In this document: piece after piece, positions 21,909-34,036 of the stretch
Position numbering within the stretch: the stretch's first letter is position 1
Layout of the letters: each line of letters begins with the position of its first letter
Assembly: GCF_043290135.1 (NCBI RefSeq)
Contig: NW_027464785.1
Location: 228,493-292,492, forward strand
Source of the DNA: Rhipicephalus microplus
Taxonomy: Eukaryota > Arthropoda > Arachnida > Ixodida > Ixodidae
Direction of reading: 5' to 3'
DNA: 64,000 bases
Notes under the pieces: model-generated
Database searches by the model: none
What the model was told of the DNA's origin: nothing
What the model saw: only the letters and a program-made list of their open reading frames with translations
Program-made: the position numbers and the translations under genes

Positions 21909-23310
21909 TAAATTTGTTCTTGTTTTTCGAACTTAAGGAGGTGGTCCCAAGAGCACCAAGACCTACATGGCGAGATAGATAGATGCCAAAGATGCTTGCA
22001 GAACAAAATGAAATGGTCCGCATTTATTATCTAGAACTTTAATAACTTAAAAAAATACGTCGTGTTAGCTAATCAAGTACAGTGTCTCGCAGGTCAGCTC
22101 GAGCTATAGAAGGTTGTGTTTTATACAGCTAATATAAAACCATCATAGTAGCTTAGTCAATACCAAGCTCGATGACGGGGATTAGATTGTCATTCACGGC
22201 TGCTGCCGTTAGATGGAGGCCGAGTTTTATAAAACGCCCGTTAACATAGATTTTTCAGCATATCAGAAAACTCAAGCAGTTCGAAAGTAATTCGTTTTAT
22301 TTCAGTGAGACTTGAGTCGCAGTGTTCTCTGTCTTTCGTAATGAGCCTTGAATTTAATTACTTTGTCAGATACGTGTGCTTTCATGGTACCCGGCGAAGT
22401 CTCGGAAGGTTGCCGTCATTACTTTCCATGAATATTGGAAAGTAAAAAAGAATATAAAGACGCAAGATTACAGCGGACTCTTATTTGCATTGAGAGTTTC
22501 GTCATTGTTAATACACGAGGCCGCTTTTGCAATTCAAGCACACCAAGTCTCTCTTTTTTTTCCTTCTCGGTGAAGTGAAATTATATGTATGCTTCCGGCT
22601 GCTGTTGTCGCTTTCATCGTTCAAGCTGGAATCAGCTAACCCTCGGTGTTGCGATTCAAGGAGAGAATTAGACTGTGGTTCTTTCGCCAGAATCACAAAT
22701 TCTGTGAAGCGTCCACAGAACTGCACTGTCGCAAGACTCCAGCCTCTCATCTGCTGACGCCAGCAAATAACAGCCCTTGCGCACACACGGGGCCCCCAAA
22801 TTACGCCACGCTACTAAAGCACTGGAAAGCAGTACTTTTTTAGTCCACGCGAGCACATTGGAGTTATATAGTGCATTCATATCAAGCCTCGTCATGTATG
22901 ACCCCACGTAATTTTTTAAGTGTGTAATTTTGAGGTTCTCTAACGAGGTGATCATTATTACTGCTGTAATGCACAGGAAGGAAGTTTTATTATATTAAGA
23001 AGTAAACTCAAACAAGCGAGTACAGTTCAGGGGAAGACGAAGCTTTGAAGTGACGAGAAATCGCTGATCAGGGAGCGTGAGTTGAGCCATTAATATTAGC
23101 AGCTAGGGCGCTATTGCCAAATAGCTGACATGAATCAAAAGAATAGTTCGGTTCAGATTCGCACCTTGCCACAAGGTGTGACCACGCGTTAGTACCACGT
23201 TGTACTATCTGCTAACATTTTTCAAGCACAGGAACCACGAACGTGGAGAGCGGTAACGTTTCATTACTTGCGCTCAAGATGATGACGCGCGCTTACGTAA
23301 CTTCCTGTCT
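21909..23310. repeat. Segmental duplication, copy 1
   Basis: This ~1.4-kb segment aligns in direct orientation with 38888-40508, about 17 kb away. Landmarks include ATTATCTAGAAC (22028/39000), AATACCAAGCTCGAT (22160/39136), ATTACTTTCCATGAA (22421/39393) and a common end (CAAGATGATGA near 23276/40488). Over 53 hand-aligned codons of one minus-strand frame I count about 28 differences, about 18 percent, spread evenly over codon positions (9, 9, 10). The copies therefore diverge as non-coding DNA. Copy 1 lacks the SINE found in copy 2 and gives the empty site. Confidence 0.85.
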
Positions 23311-23349
23311 CCTTGCCGATCCTCCCCGAGTAGTTGACCGCATGCTCAC

Positions 23350-23434
23350 CAGATCGAGCGGAGAAAGAAAGAGCTCAAAGCACACGATGGATCCCAGCAC
23401 TTCCGTGAAGGATTCGAGCAGTTCTTGCGCCACT
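23350..23434 (-). CDS. Candidate 85-bp exon
   Basis: On the minus strand a pyrimidine-containing acceptor (ATTGTTTCCAAAACAG|A) precedes 85 bp that end at a strong donor (GATCTG|GTGAGC). The second frame reads VAQELLESFTEVLGSIVCFE then LFLSPLDL, amphipathic and rich in G/C third positions. The first frame is also open. The exon lies just beyond the end of duplication copy 1. The matching position in copy 2 falls in the assembly gap. I do not recognise a family. It could be chance, since both splice motifs are short. Confidence 0.25.
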
Positions 23435-24609
23435 CTGTTTTGGAAACAATAGACTTTGACACTTAGGATTCAATCATTACTTGAAAATTGATCGAGGACC
23501 CATTCAAACTTAACAAAAAAATACACAAAGCTTTGAGACAGTGGTACGCGCTTGTTATTCAGCGATAGTACTTCGACGACCTCAGTCCACTGAAGTTTCC
23601 CGTCATATTTTCAAGTAGGCCTTCAATAATTCGAATGCAATATTTTAACGTACATTACGATTCCGTTTAAGCCTAGAGAAAGCTACCTCGAAGAACACGC
23701 TATAATGCCCAATGGTACACGTTTCCCTCTGCGCTTCATTGATTTTATCTGTTCCGGATTTGGCCCGCTTGAAGATCTTTGCTAATAAGCTACGGTAATT
23801 GAATAGAGCCACGTTTTTGAAGCTCTTACTGGATTGTCTCCAGGAAGAGTGCAGTGAATCACGTGAACTCACTTGAGTGGAGCATTAGTCTCAGGGCCTT
23901 TCAATTTGTGCTACCTGTGAAAATAAAAATAAAATAAAATGCCCCTGACATATTATTCCTGAATAAAGTATACCCGTCTTTGAACCTTCTAAATAGAAAT
24001 TACACCTGCAGCTAGGCTGTTTAATGCGTAAGTAGAACTCTCGGGTGTGAGCCACACATGCAGCAGCTGGCTTATTTACTTATTTGAACCACATCCTACT
24101 ATCACTTTGGTCTTTCGAGTTTTTTTCGACAGGCGCGTTACTTCTATTTTAGTTGACTTGATTGGGTGTAATAATTTTTATTCGCGTGTTAGGTAATTTT
24201 AGCCACAATTAAGCAGCTATAGATTATGAAAAACCTTACTGCCGAAAAGACACCCTTGGTACACATTCATATGCCATTTTATTTCAGAAAGCAGCTCCTG
24301 CGTTGGAAGGCATGGACGTCCCTATCGGTAGAGTATAACCATTATACGTGAAAAAATAAAGTGGTACCAAGGATTGAATGGGTATTTCACAAGCCTATGC
24401 TGTTCAAGTCGCGGCAACGCTGTGTCCCTTTATGAAAAAACAGTTATTAGCGCGCTTGTCTATTTTTTTCATTTTGTATTCGAAAACAATAAAAATGGAT
24501 GAACGGAAAAAAATGACCGCAGTCTCCCGAGTTGGAACACTTTTCAGCATGCGGAGCAGATATGTTGAACTGCGATAAATGTGGTTTGTAATTTGCGATA
24601 TGCGTGTGT
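23435..24609. other. Unrecognised DNA
   Basis: A minus-strand frame at 23645-23872 is lysine/arginine-rich (NYRSLLAKIFKRAKSGTDK) without a recognised domain. It would sit upstream of the 85-bp candidate exon if that is real. Nothing else is identified. Confidence 0.3.
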
Positions 24610-25025
24610 GTTATGAGTGAACACGAGTGAACACGAGTGAACACGAGTGAACACGCACGCACGTATGCGGCGAAAGACGATGTGTTTTGATGAAACGCTT
24701 TGGGTATATTGAGCAAGATGGATTTATGGTCCGTAAAGTGAAGGGTGAGTGGGTCTGGTTGCAGTGGTCGAAGGTCAAAATTTGCAAAGACGTGGCCGAT
24801 GCACGTCCCACGAACCGTGGTCGGATGATGTTTGCCGTCGTGCGTTGTTCGTTTCAGCGAGTGTCGCGACTCCATGTAGTCAACCACCCAATCGTCCTTG
24901 ATGACGTTGACGTTGAAGTCACCAACTATGCGGTCGTTGTTTCAGGTATTCTTCCGCGGCTTCGTCAACGTACATCTTCATGGCGGCATAGATTTTCACC
25001 AGCGACATCAGACGTAGAGTGACCG
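24610..25025 (-). pseudogene. AP-endonuclease domain fragment (LINE or Helentron-type)
   Basis: On the minus strand, frames from about 25025 read MSLVKIYAAMKMYVDEAAEE. After a frame change they give VGDFNVNVIKDDWVVDYMES, the GDFN catalytic motif of exo/endonuclease/phosphatase-fold enzymes. Then come TTVRGTCIGHVFANF and LTLHFTDHKSILLNI. The last carries the D-H pair (TDH) of the C-terminal catalytic loop. The frame from 24887 down stays open past 24610 but degenerates into a 12-bp minisatellite (about 24616-24655). No reverse transcriptase follows. An isolated endonuclease of this type occurs in Helitron2/Helentron helicase proteins as well as in LINEs. I cannot tell which. Confidence 0.6.
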
Positions 25026-25344
25026 CACAAACCAACGGACGAAGGGCGGCACGCCCCCACACTTGGTTATTTATAGCGAGCGCCGGCCCCGGCCTGTGCT
25101 TCTAAAGGTCGCGTGGCGCGCGGAGTGGAGAAGCGAGCGTAGCGCACGCTGTGTTGAGAGGAGGAAGGAATGCACAGATGGCAGGCGGAGAAGGAAGAGA
25201 GGCTGCGGACGGCGACGGCGCATGACTAGCCCCTAGTATAACATGTTTCGCATGTAAAAAAATGGCAGATCCCACGCACAGTGGGAATCGATCATATGCG
25301 AAGCACGAGTGAGAAAGGTTGATATGTCACTTTGAAATCAGCAC
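25026..25344 (-). promoter_or_regulatory. TATA-containing GC-rich segment next to endonuclease relic
   Basis: Read on the minus strand, a GC-rich run (GGCCGGGGCCGGCGCTCGC) is followed by TATAAATA at about 25069-25076. The endonuclease relic starts about 45 bp further on. This resembles a TATA-box promoter, but the proximity to decayed coding sequence makes it equally likely to be chance. The part at 25256-25292 is the dispersed block shared with about 20420-20453. Confidence 0.25.
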
Positions 25345-26775
25345 AGTGTTAAGAGGTGGAGGTAAACGATGCTGTACATGACTTCCGTGTCATGATTATT
25401 ATGTTTAGATGTGTCGTTTACCTTCTGAAATCTATTCACGTCACGTGATACCAAATTTAGTATATGTGTAGCTAGCGAAACGCTCGCGGGCATGCTGTGA
25501 GCGTGGTATGTTGTCATGTTTTTACATGACACGCGTGTCAAGATCATCATGTTTGCATCAGTGATATATTTCGTCGTCGATTGACGTCACGTAACACCAA
25601 ATTTGGTATACGTGGAGCTAGCAAAAACGGTCAAAAGCGCATTTTGGAGGGCTCAATATACTCCGATGTAGCGATGACGCGCGCGAACGCTGGGCACAGC
25701 GAAGCTACGTTAGCAAAACGCGAGCACATATAGTCGGACGCCAGGCGCAACCGGCGTGACCAGCGCCCATCGGCGCGGCCGGACGGCAACCGGCGTGAAA
25801 TGCGACATGCTGCATTTCGTGCCGATGCGTTACCCAGACAACACCGCGTCTCCCTTTTTTCGTAACGGAGTGCCGCCGGACGCGCTGAAATGGGCATGCG
25901 TCAAAGCAACGCAGCGCTGCACGTGTCCGCCAGTATATGGTAGGACCGGCGCCTGGCGTGGCAACGCCGGCGTGACGCAACGAAATGAACGGTGGCGATC
26001 ACGCGCACCACGTCACGTCGAAATGTATTGACGCCTCGACTGTGGCATATATTCATGTTCTCACATGACACGCATCTCTTGATTATCATGTTTGCACCAG
26101 TCCCATACCTTCGCCATCCATTGACGTCACGTAATACCAAATTTGGCATATGTGAAGCTGTCGAAACGCCCGCGAGCGCATCATGAGTGTGGAATGTAGT
26201 CATGTTTTACATGACACGCATGTTTTTATTATCATGCTTGTTTGTGTCATTTACCTATGTCGTTCGTTCTCGTCGCGTAATACCGAGTTTGGTACATGTG
26301 AAGCTAGCGGAACGGCCGCGAGCGCATCATGAGCGCAGCATGTAGTAATGTGGTTACATGACACGAATCTCATGTTTATCATGTTTACACCAGTATCATG
26401 CCTTCGACATCCATTCACGACCCTAAATACCAAATTTGGTATATGTTACGCTAGCGAAAGGGCCGCGAGCGCATCATGAGCGTGGCTTGTAGTCATTGTT
26501 ACATGACACGTATGTTATGATTTTCATGTTAGGATCCGTCACTTGTGTTCGCCATGAAATCATGTCATACCATACCAGTTTTGCAGCATGCCATGGGAAC
26601 GAAACCACCGCAAGAGCTGCAGGACCAAGAAATGTAAATCATGACATTCATGACATACGTGTCTTAATTTTCATGTTGTCACTAGTCAGATATGTTCTTC
26701 ACACAGTCATGTTATGCCATACCAAGTTTGGTATCGATACCATTATCGAAACAGCCAGGAGAGCTAAAAATTGTA
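25345..26775 (+). repeat. ~147-bp satellite array with GC-rich interruption
   Basis: Degenerate tandem units of about 145-150 bp recur. Markers are TACATGACACG (near 25523, 26211, 26353, 26501), TACCAAATTTGGTAT-like (25449, 25601, 26129, 26428, 26722) and GCGAGCGCATCATGAG (26170, 26317, 26467). The TACCAAATTTGGTA motif is itself palindromic. Several units carry TTGACGTCACGTAA, which includes a CRE-like TGACGTCA. A different GC-rich block (25636-26035) interrupts the array. The right end passes into (GATA)n. I recall this as a common tick repeat. Confidence 0.8.
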
Positions 26776-26779
26776 GGCG

Positions 26780-27535
<756 letters not shown>

Positions 27536-28020
27536 CTCAGGACGGCTTTAAGCTCTCCCATAGTAGTACCCTGTGCCCTCAATCGTTACCCCGTCTCTCT
27601 AATCTCCCCCCCCCCCCCAATTTTGCACTGAGGCTAACGGGACGGCTTTACGCTCTCCCATAGTAGAGTACCCTGTGCTCTGAATTGTTACAGCGAAATG
27701 TAAAACTTCATGTCTTCTGGCCTCACTTTGAAACGTCATATTGAGGCTAACGGGTCGGCTTTAAGCTCTCCCATGGTAGAGTACCCTGTACTCTAAATTG
27801 TTACCCACATTTTCTAACCACCTCTCCCCTTTTATTTTTCAGTTGTTCGTTAGGTAGGGTGAGACTCACGGGACGGTTTCATGCTCTCCCATAGTAGAGA
27901 ACCCAGTACTCTAAGTCGTAACCCACTTAATCTAAACACACTATCAATAATACGTTTTTGGGGCGGCTTAATGCTTCCTAATAGTAGAGTACAATGTACT
28001 CTAAATCGTTAAACACGCTT
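27536..28020 (+). repeat. Five-unit array carrying a conserved 19-bp dyad
   Basis: Five units begin with GGACGGCTTTA-like sequence at about 27540, 27640, 27752, 27870 and 27960, spaced 90 to 118 bp. Each contains a variant of TAGAGTAC-NNN-GTACTCTA. The dyad is perfect in unit 3 (27777-27795) and unit 5 (27985-28003) and one-sided in units 2 and 4. The sequence between dyads is much less conserved, including a C13 run (27606-27618). A sixth diverged unit lies at 29735-29815. Confidence 0.85.
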
Positions 28021-28719
28021 TTTCTAAACATGCAATTTTTTTCGGGTGGCAAAGATACGGCTGTAGGCTGAGCTTATATTCACTATTCAGTTGTAACCGA
28101 CTATTCGCGGCGAGATCAGGCTATAGGGGGCAGCACCGTCACGCGAAAGTGTGGTTGGCGGTCGGCGGCGCGTATGCAAATACACGCAGCGGCGCTTAGT
28201 TGCGTGCGGTCTGAGCCGATTGTCGGCGGATAAAATGCGTTGACTACAGTTTACTGTTATTATCTACGCTCTTCTCTACTGAATAGGTGCACGACGCCCA
28301 TGCAACGTTAACATTACCCGCGAGTAAGTCACTATATGCTCTTCATAGGAATGCTCACCCTGGATGACTTTCTTCACGCTTTCGCACTAAATCACGCTTT
28401 TGCTGTGTTAGTTTGTACATGGTTAGCTTGAGTTGCGCCTGATACGCACTGCTGTAGCGTGACCGAACTACTTATTTATATCTTTGTCATCTGCATACTA
28501 CAAAAAAACAGAAAAAGAGACATCGTAGAGAGCCCACATACCTGTGTGATTAGTTTCGTACCACTGTTCGCACCTTATATGGATATGATTTTTTTTCTCA
28601 TTCTGTACACCATGAAATGTGAGACAGTTGATAAGTCTAGTGAAGAAAGCTTAGGGACTGACGGCGCTTTGCGCTACACTGCATTTACCACGTGTACGCG
28701 CATGTTTTTGCACCGGTAA

Positions 28720-28720
<1 letters not shown>
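28021..28720. other. Unrecognised sequence
   Basis: A GC-rich block at 28120-28230 (GGCGGTCGGCGGCGCG) may be the end of a repeat. The open frame at 28459-28719 has no recognised domain. Confidence 0.3.
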
Positions 28721-28721
<1 letters not shown>

Positions 28722-28817
<96 letters not shown>

Positions 28818-28819
28818 TA
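28722..28819. repeat. (TA)n microsatellite
   Basis: About 49 TA dinucleotides with one slip near 28811. Confidence 0.97.
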
Positions 28820-29734
28820 TGTATAGGAATTGAACAGAAGCTCTTCAACGATTAATTACGTGCATTCCAGTGCTACAGCAAAGGTATGGCTAATTGGAGA
28901 AGCAAGTTTTCTTTTTCAGACAAAAAATGACCACTGCTTTCTGTCAGTCACTAACAATGCCACAAAAACCCTGAAGACAGTGTAAAAAAAAATTTTCAGT
29001 GAAATCATACGACATTATATTCATACGCAATCATACGCAACAATAGATAAGACATGTCGTCTGAATTATTTTTCCGCATCTGCGCTCTTTAAAACGTTCT
29101 CAAATCCAAGGGCACGGTTGCGCATGGCAACTCTTTTAAGTACACCTTAAGTATCGATGTGTCAATGTTTATGTGATAGTAATATTTCTATGTAGTGGTA
29201 TTAGGGTCGGATAAACCAGTAAACTACAGTCCTGTAGCATTACACCTATCAACAACGCGCAAGTCCATGGCCTCGAGTCTCTTTCTTTTTCTTTTTTTTT
29301 ACGAACGTGTGAATCTAAAACGCTGCATTTACGCACCATTTATTAGTTTTCATGTTTGGGAGGATGCCAAGAGCATTACGGTGTGCATGAAAATGAAAGC
29401 AGCACCCACTCAAATTATTCTGCTGAATAGAGGATACGACGACAATTAACAGGGCTCTAGAAAGTTGCACTCGCCGATCTTACTACAATGCATTAGCAGC
29501 CGAGCAAGACCAAATGCTTTCGTACCTCGTTTCAGGCATAAGTAGAAACAGTTACACACCCACTGAAATGACCGAACAAACCACACTTGGAGAACGTGCA
29601 TGACGTACGCGCAAACAGACGCACAGCGTGGCTAGCAGACGACGCACTTCGCCGCTTCGCTCCACACTTCGCCGCTTCGGCCAGTTGCCGCCAGGCGGCG
29701 ACTCTTCTTGATTTCGCGGCCAATAGGATGATCA
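28820..29734. other. Unrecognised sequence
   Basis: A direct repeat, CACTTCGCCGCTTCG, lies at about 29644 and 29666. No gene is seen. Confidence 0.35.
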
Positions 29735-29815
29735 GACTGGAACGGCGTTCTGCTCTGCCTCAGTAGAGTACCAATACCTCTGACGCGTTAAACACTTTTT
29801 CTAAACGCAGGCTTT
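29735..29815 (+). repeat. Isolated sixth unit of the dyad array
   Basis: Reads GGAACGGCG...CAGTAGAGTACCAATACC... and then CGTTAAACACTTTTTCTAAAC. This matches unit 5 of the array at 27960-28040 (GGGGCGGCT...AGTAGAGTAC...CGTTAAACACGCTTTTTCTA). The right half of the dyad has decayed. Confidence 0.65.
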
Positions 29816-30233
29816 GTTTAAGGATAAGGGATTAATTACTTTTGTTTAGCGCTACCAGCTATCTCCATCATTCTAACAATCAAGCATGATAGCAGCCCGA
29901 AAGAAACACGGACGGGTAATGACAGACAGTTTTCCCTGTTTTACATCAGTTACATCAGTGTCTAAATGATAGAATACAGGCACCGCACCAAAAAGTAAAA
30001 TATCTAGTTGAACCGTAATGAGTGTTAGGATAGCTCCACATAAACTACCCGGCCGCACGTTCTTGGTATTGCGACATCTTTTATCAGCGCTAAAGCACGA
30101 GACTGAAACAGCGCTCGCAGATTTTCACGGCGTGTCTGTGCATACCAAATGAGACGAACGACCAAAGAATTGTTTGCACAGTTTTACTTAAGTCCACTGC
30201 CACAGAAACAGCGCTATTGTGAATTTACGGAAC

Positions 30234-30235
<2 letters not shown>

Positions 30236-30281
<46 letters not shown>
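30236..30281. repeat. (TA)n microsatellite
   Basis: About 23 TA dinucleotides. Confidence 0.95.
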
Positions 30282-30285
<4 letters not shown>

Positions 30286-32751
30286 CATATGAAGATCCCA
30301 TAAGCATTTAGAAGGTGTCTTTATAGCCCAGAGTTATTGAAGAACGTGGACTTCCTGTCTTATAAGGAGAACAGTGAGTAGAATAGAATGAAGAAATAGC
30401 CATTAACCAAGTATTCTGCATTCTGAGCAGTGCAAGCAACATCGCTGTCTTTGCTGTCTACGAGATCCTATTAAGGTCCCAGCGTGAACAGTGCGAAATG
30501 TTACTGCTCTGTTGGTACTGGCCTGCAGTGTTCTCCATCAAAAACTTTGCAGATGATTGTCTCTTTCTATGCTCGAACTCTATTATTGATTTTTCTGAAT
30601 TTAAACCAACTCCGGATATATACAAAGATTAGAAAAGTGGGGAAAGCTGTGCGCACCCTACATTGTCACGGCGAATCATTCACGAATGCAAGCTTCATGC
30701 TGCGGGCAGTAGGCGACAAAACCAGCCCATGGTGAAATACGGAGACTAAGGTGCCAGTGCCCTTCTGACATTGTCAAAATTTTTTGGGAGTGTGATTCTT
30801 TTCTCGTACTACTCAGCCGCTAACGACTTGATTAGCCACTTAAACAAACGAGTCCCCATACATGTGGAATTTCAGTTCTGCGTGTCTCGTTAGCAGCAGA
30901 CTTTAGGCAGTTGAAGACTTTCACGTGGTGTACCCAGCTGCCTTATGGACGAGGGACAAGATTCAAAGGTGCACTCTTTTAACCAAATATGCATGCACCC
31001 TAATAACACACGCTTATGGACGTGCACGTCATTCTTCGAAACCTGTCACCTTTTCGAATCTTCCCTTAAAGAAAATCCTCTTTCTACGTTGAAACTCGTG
31101 CAAAGGAGGTCACCATGTCAATTACGCCATGCACGCACCTGCGACAACCACGTCAGGGTCTGCAACTGCCAAAAGGTGCGTTTCCGCAGAGCCTGCGAAC
31201 CACTCGCGTGTTCTACATAAACGTGGGCGCGCGTTGTGGACCGAGGTCTACCAGGTTTCTAGTGGTAGCATGACGCAACTTCGGGGGAAAGAAACGAACA
31301 CTGACAAGATGGGGATACGAAAAACAAATAGGTTTATGGCACTATTTACACCTATTTACAGCATAGAAAGGTTGGGAGTTTCACAAACCATGAGCATGGT
31401 GGTTGAACTGTTGCTTGGTTCAGAGCAACGTCCAGCACATTATAGCGTCGCTATAAATCCTGTCGGGCTGCACCCCCTTGATTAGAACACCAATCACACA
31501 CACAAGACACCGCCCTCTAGGGCATCAGTCAATAACACACGGTTGCCGAATAGAGGTCGCATCTCCCAACGCAATGCTACTCCGGGCCGAGTTTCACTGA
31601 GAAGAAGGGAAATGGGCTTTCTTATCGGAAAATTTTGGCGGTTGGGTTGCTTCTTTCGCCTTTCCCTGGAAGGGCAGGCAACGAGTAGATACTTCAACCG
31701 CGTAAAGACAACCTGTGTAGTCAGTCTACTTCGCTGTCTCGCTAAACAAGCCCACCCGGAGGAATTGCTTGTAGGGACATTGGCTCACGGACCGTCTTCT
31801 AATCCTTTTGTCGCTCCCCGCCGCTGGACGCTGGTTCCGAAAAAAACTGGGGTTCCGGGCGTGGGAGCGCTGGCCTGATACGTTTCTCATGGCTAGCCTG
31901 GCGCCCAAGGACGCGAGTCACAACATCATGAATGTCTCTCTTCGATATCTATTTTTTTTGTTCAGTTTGCGAAATCGCAAAATAGATTGCGCCAACGCAC
32001 CACGCTGTTTTAGTGCCGCCCAACAATTACATTCACGTCTGTGTGCCATTTGCCATTCCGTTCCCGTCGAGAACCACAAAGGCCAACCGACCAGAAAACA
32101 GCATGGGATTGAGGCGGGGTGGCAGGCGTAACAAAGGAGGTTGCGGCTGCTAATTTGGTGAAGTTGTGCTACCACAAAGCAATGTCCTAGCGCAATGGTG
32201 CAATGGTCATCACTTCTAATTACAGCCTTTCGGTGCTGTTTCTGGCTTCCCTTGTAAGTCGTCACTTGTGCGCATGCTGTGACCTGAAAACTCACGGTTA
32301 ATACAATGTAATTTAATTCCTTTCCTGCGGAATGGGGAGATTCGCAACATTTTTCTATTTTTTGTGCAATCGGCCATTCGAAACCAGGTTTATGCACGGT
32401 ATGCAAGTTCACCAGAAAAAGATATTAGCTTTCGAAGATGCAATGTTGCCACTTTTTGTGTGTGTGTGTATCACAGGCTACTCCGGCTTACCCGAACCTT
32501 CATTTTCTTGTTCATTTTCAAAATATAAGACACTACTCTGCACTAAGCCAGTTTTCTTTTTGTGTATTTGTTATTCTCTGCGTGTTATCATCATCTCCAG
32601 CAATAGGTATAAATATTTTAATCAAATTAACGTTCGAAGCCATTCTAGAAAACTTGAGCTTCCAGTTTTCTACCCCACATTTGAGTGCTCAGACCTAAAG
32701 AAAAAGACTAAGAAGCAAGTTTAGAAATAGCATTAGTCAGCCTTAGCATTC
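30282..32751. other. Unrecognised DNA
   Basis: Many short frames overlap at 31129-32412 on both strands, with no domain recognised. The stretch 31320-31910 has the feel of a tick interspersed repeat or LTR (GGCACTATTTACACCTATTTA near 31337), but I could not define ends. No gene call is made. Confidence 0.3.
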
Positions 32752-32806
32752 ATAGAGAGAGAGAACATAAGGAGAAAGGCAGGGAGGTTAATCAGGGCTG
32801 ACTCAT
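32752..32806 (-). repeat. Pyrimidine-rich short interspersed repeat (copy 4, short)
   Basis: The minus strand reads GATTAACCTCCCTGCCTTTC with (TC)n beyond. It is the core of the family described at 17985-18145, truncated on both sides. Confidence 0.55.
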
Positions 32807-33794
32807 TCATCAGCGTATTCACAGAAACATTTGTCGTTGAAACAGCTTCGAGAAACAACGTTATGGAAGCCAAGAAACCACACCACGAAAGCTAACTTGA
32901 TTTGTCTATCAGTATAAAGTTTCGTGCGTTCGCAGAACAGCAGGTTTAATCCACACCCACGTACACCATATGATGTGGAAGTAAACACTATCTATTTTCT
33001 TAAAAAATGAGAATGAAAGTTGTCACTAGCACATGTTCTGACACAAACAATCGAATGAAAAATACCCCACAAAAATTGATTTTCCAGGCGAGATGGAACC
33101 AGAGTACCCTTCAAGAACTTGTTAATAGTGCAAGCACTTTGGTTCCCCTACCCATTGAAGCTTGGTACGACAGAATCAATTGAAAGAAACCTAAAAGCCC
33201 CAAGTTATGTTGCATGCCTCCAGAAACACCTTTATAGCATTCGAAATTGAGCACCAGCAGAAAAATGCCGTTTAGGCAAAAACGAATCATCTTATTCCCC
33301 GAAATATTTAAAGTGTTATTTGCAGCACACATAATACTGATAGTACTGATGCAACAAAGCGCGCTCTAGAGTGCAAAAAAAAAACATGACCTAAAGCACG
33401 ATGCAACAAGCACGCTACACAAGTAGAGCTCGTGATGAAAGTCATGGACTACAGTTTCCACCAACGGGTGGATACTAATTATTCATTGTTCTAATTAAAT
33501 AAACAAAAAGGTAGAGAGGCAGCAAGCGCAGACTATACAAATCATCGAGTAACAGTAACATGAAAAAGACAAAGACGAGAAATAATAACTTTGCTCGTAC
33601 GAAAGGGAAAACAAGACGCAGACGAACTGTATACAAGCTTATTATTTTTTTCAGTATAAGGAAAGCGAAAAATAAGTATTATCAAAATCGTTAAATATCT
33701 TAGAAGAAATTATCTTACTTGACTTATAAACATATAAATGATATCAGCTCCTCGACATGCGTAATATTTCAATAATATGTGGAAGCACGCGTAG
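32807..33794. other. Unrecognised AT-rich DNA
   Basis: No repeat family, tRNA-like head or exon is recognised on either strand. Confidence 0.35.
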
Positions 33795-33890
33795 CAGATA
33801 CGTTACCAGTCGAGGTACCCTGCCACGCCATTTGCACAGCATATATCAAGGACGTGGGTTCGACTCTCCACAATGGCAACAGAGTGTGAA
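33795..33890 (+). mobile_element. tRNA-related SINE head
   Basis: An A-box-like region near 33798-33812 (GCAGATACGTTACC) precedes a B box, GGGTTCGACTCTCC, at about 33857-33870. The spacing fits a tRNA-derived promoter, but no cloverleaf closes. I read it as a SINE fragment. Confidence 0.4.
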
Positions 33891-34036
33891 TGAGCGCTGG
33901 TGCGCATGAACAGCCGGGTACAATATGAATGTATGAACGCCCAAGCTCACGTTACAAACAGACAAACAAACGAACAACAAAAAAGAGACGGTCAAAATCA
34001 GTTAGGACTCCTCTTTCTAAGATGTGCTCTATGTAC

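Noticed and set aside
24616..24655. Four direct 12-bp repeats as a CRISPR-like array
   Set aside because: Contiguous GTGAACACGAGT units with no spacers, in a eukaryotic repeat context. It is a minisatellite in a degraded endonuclease frame.
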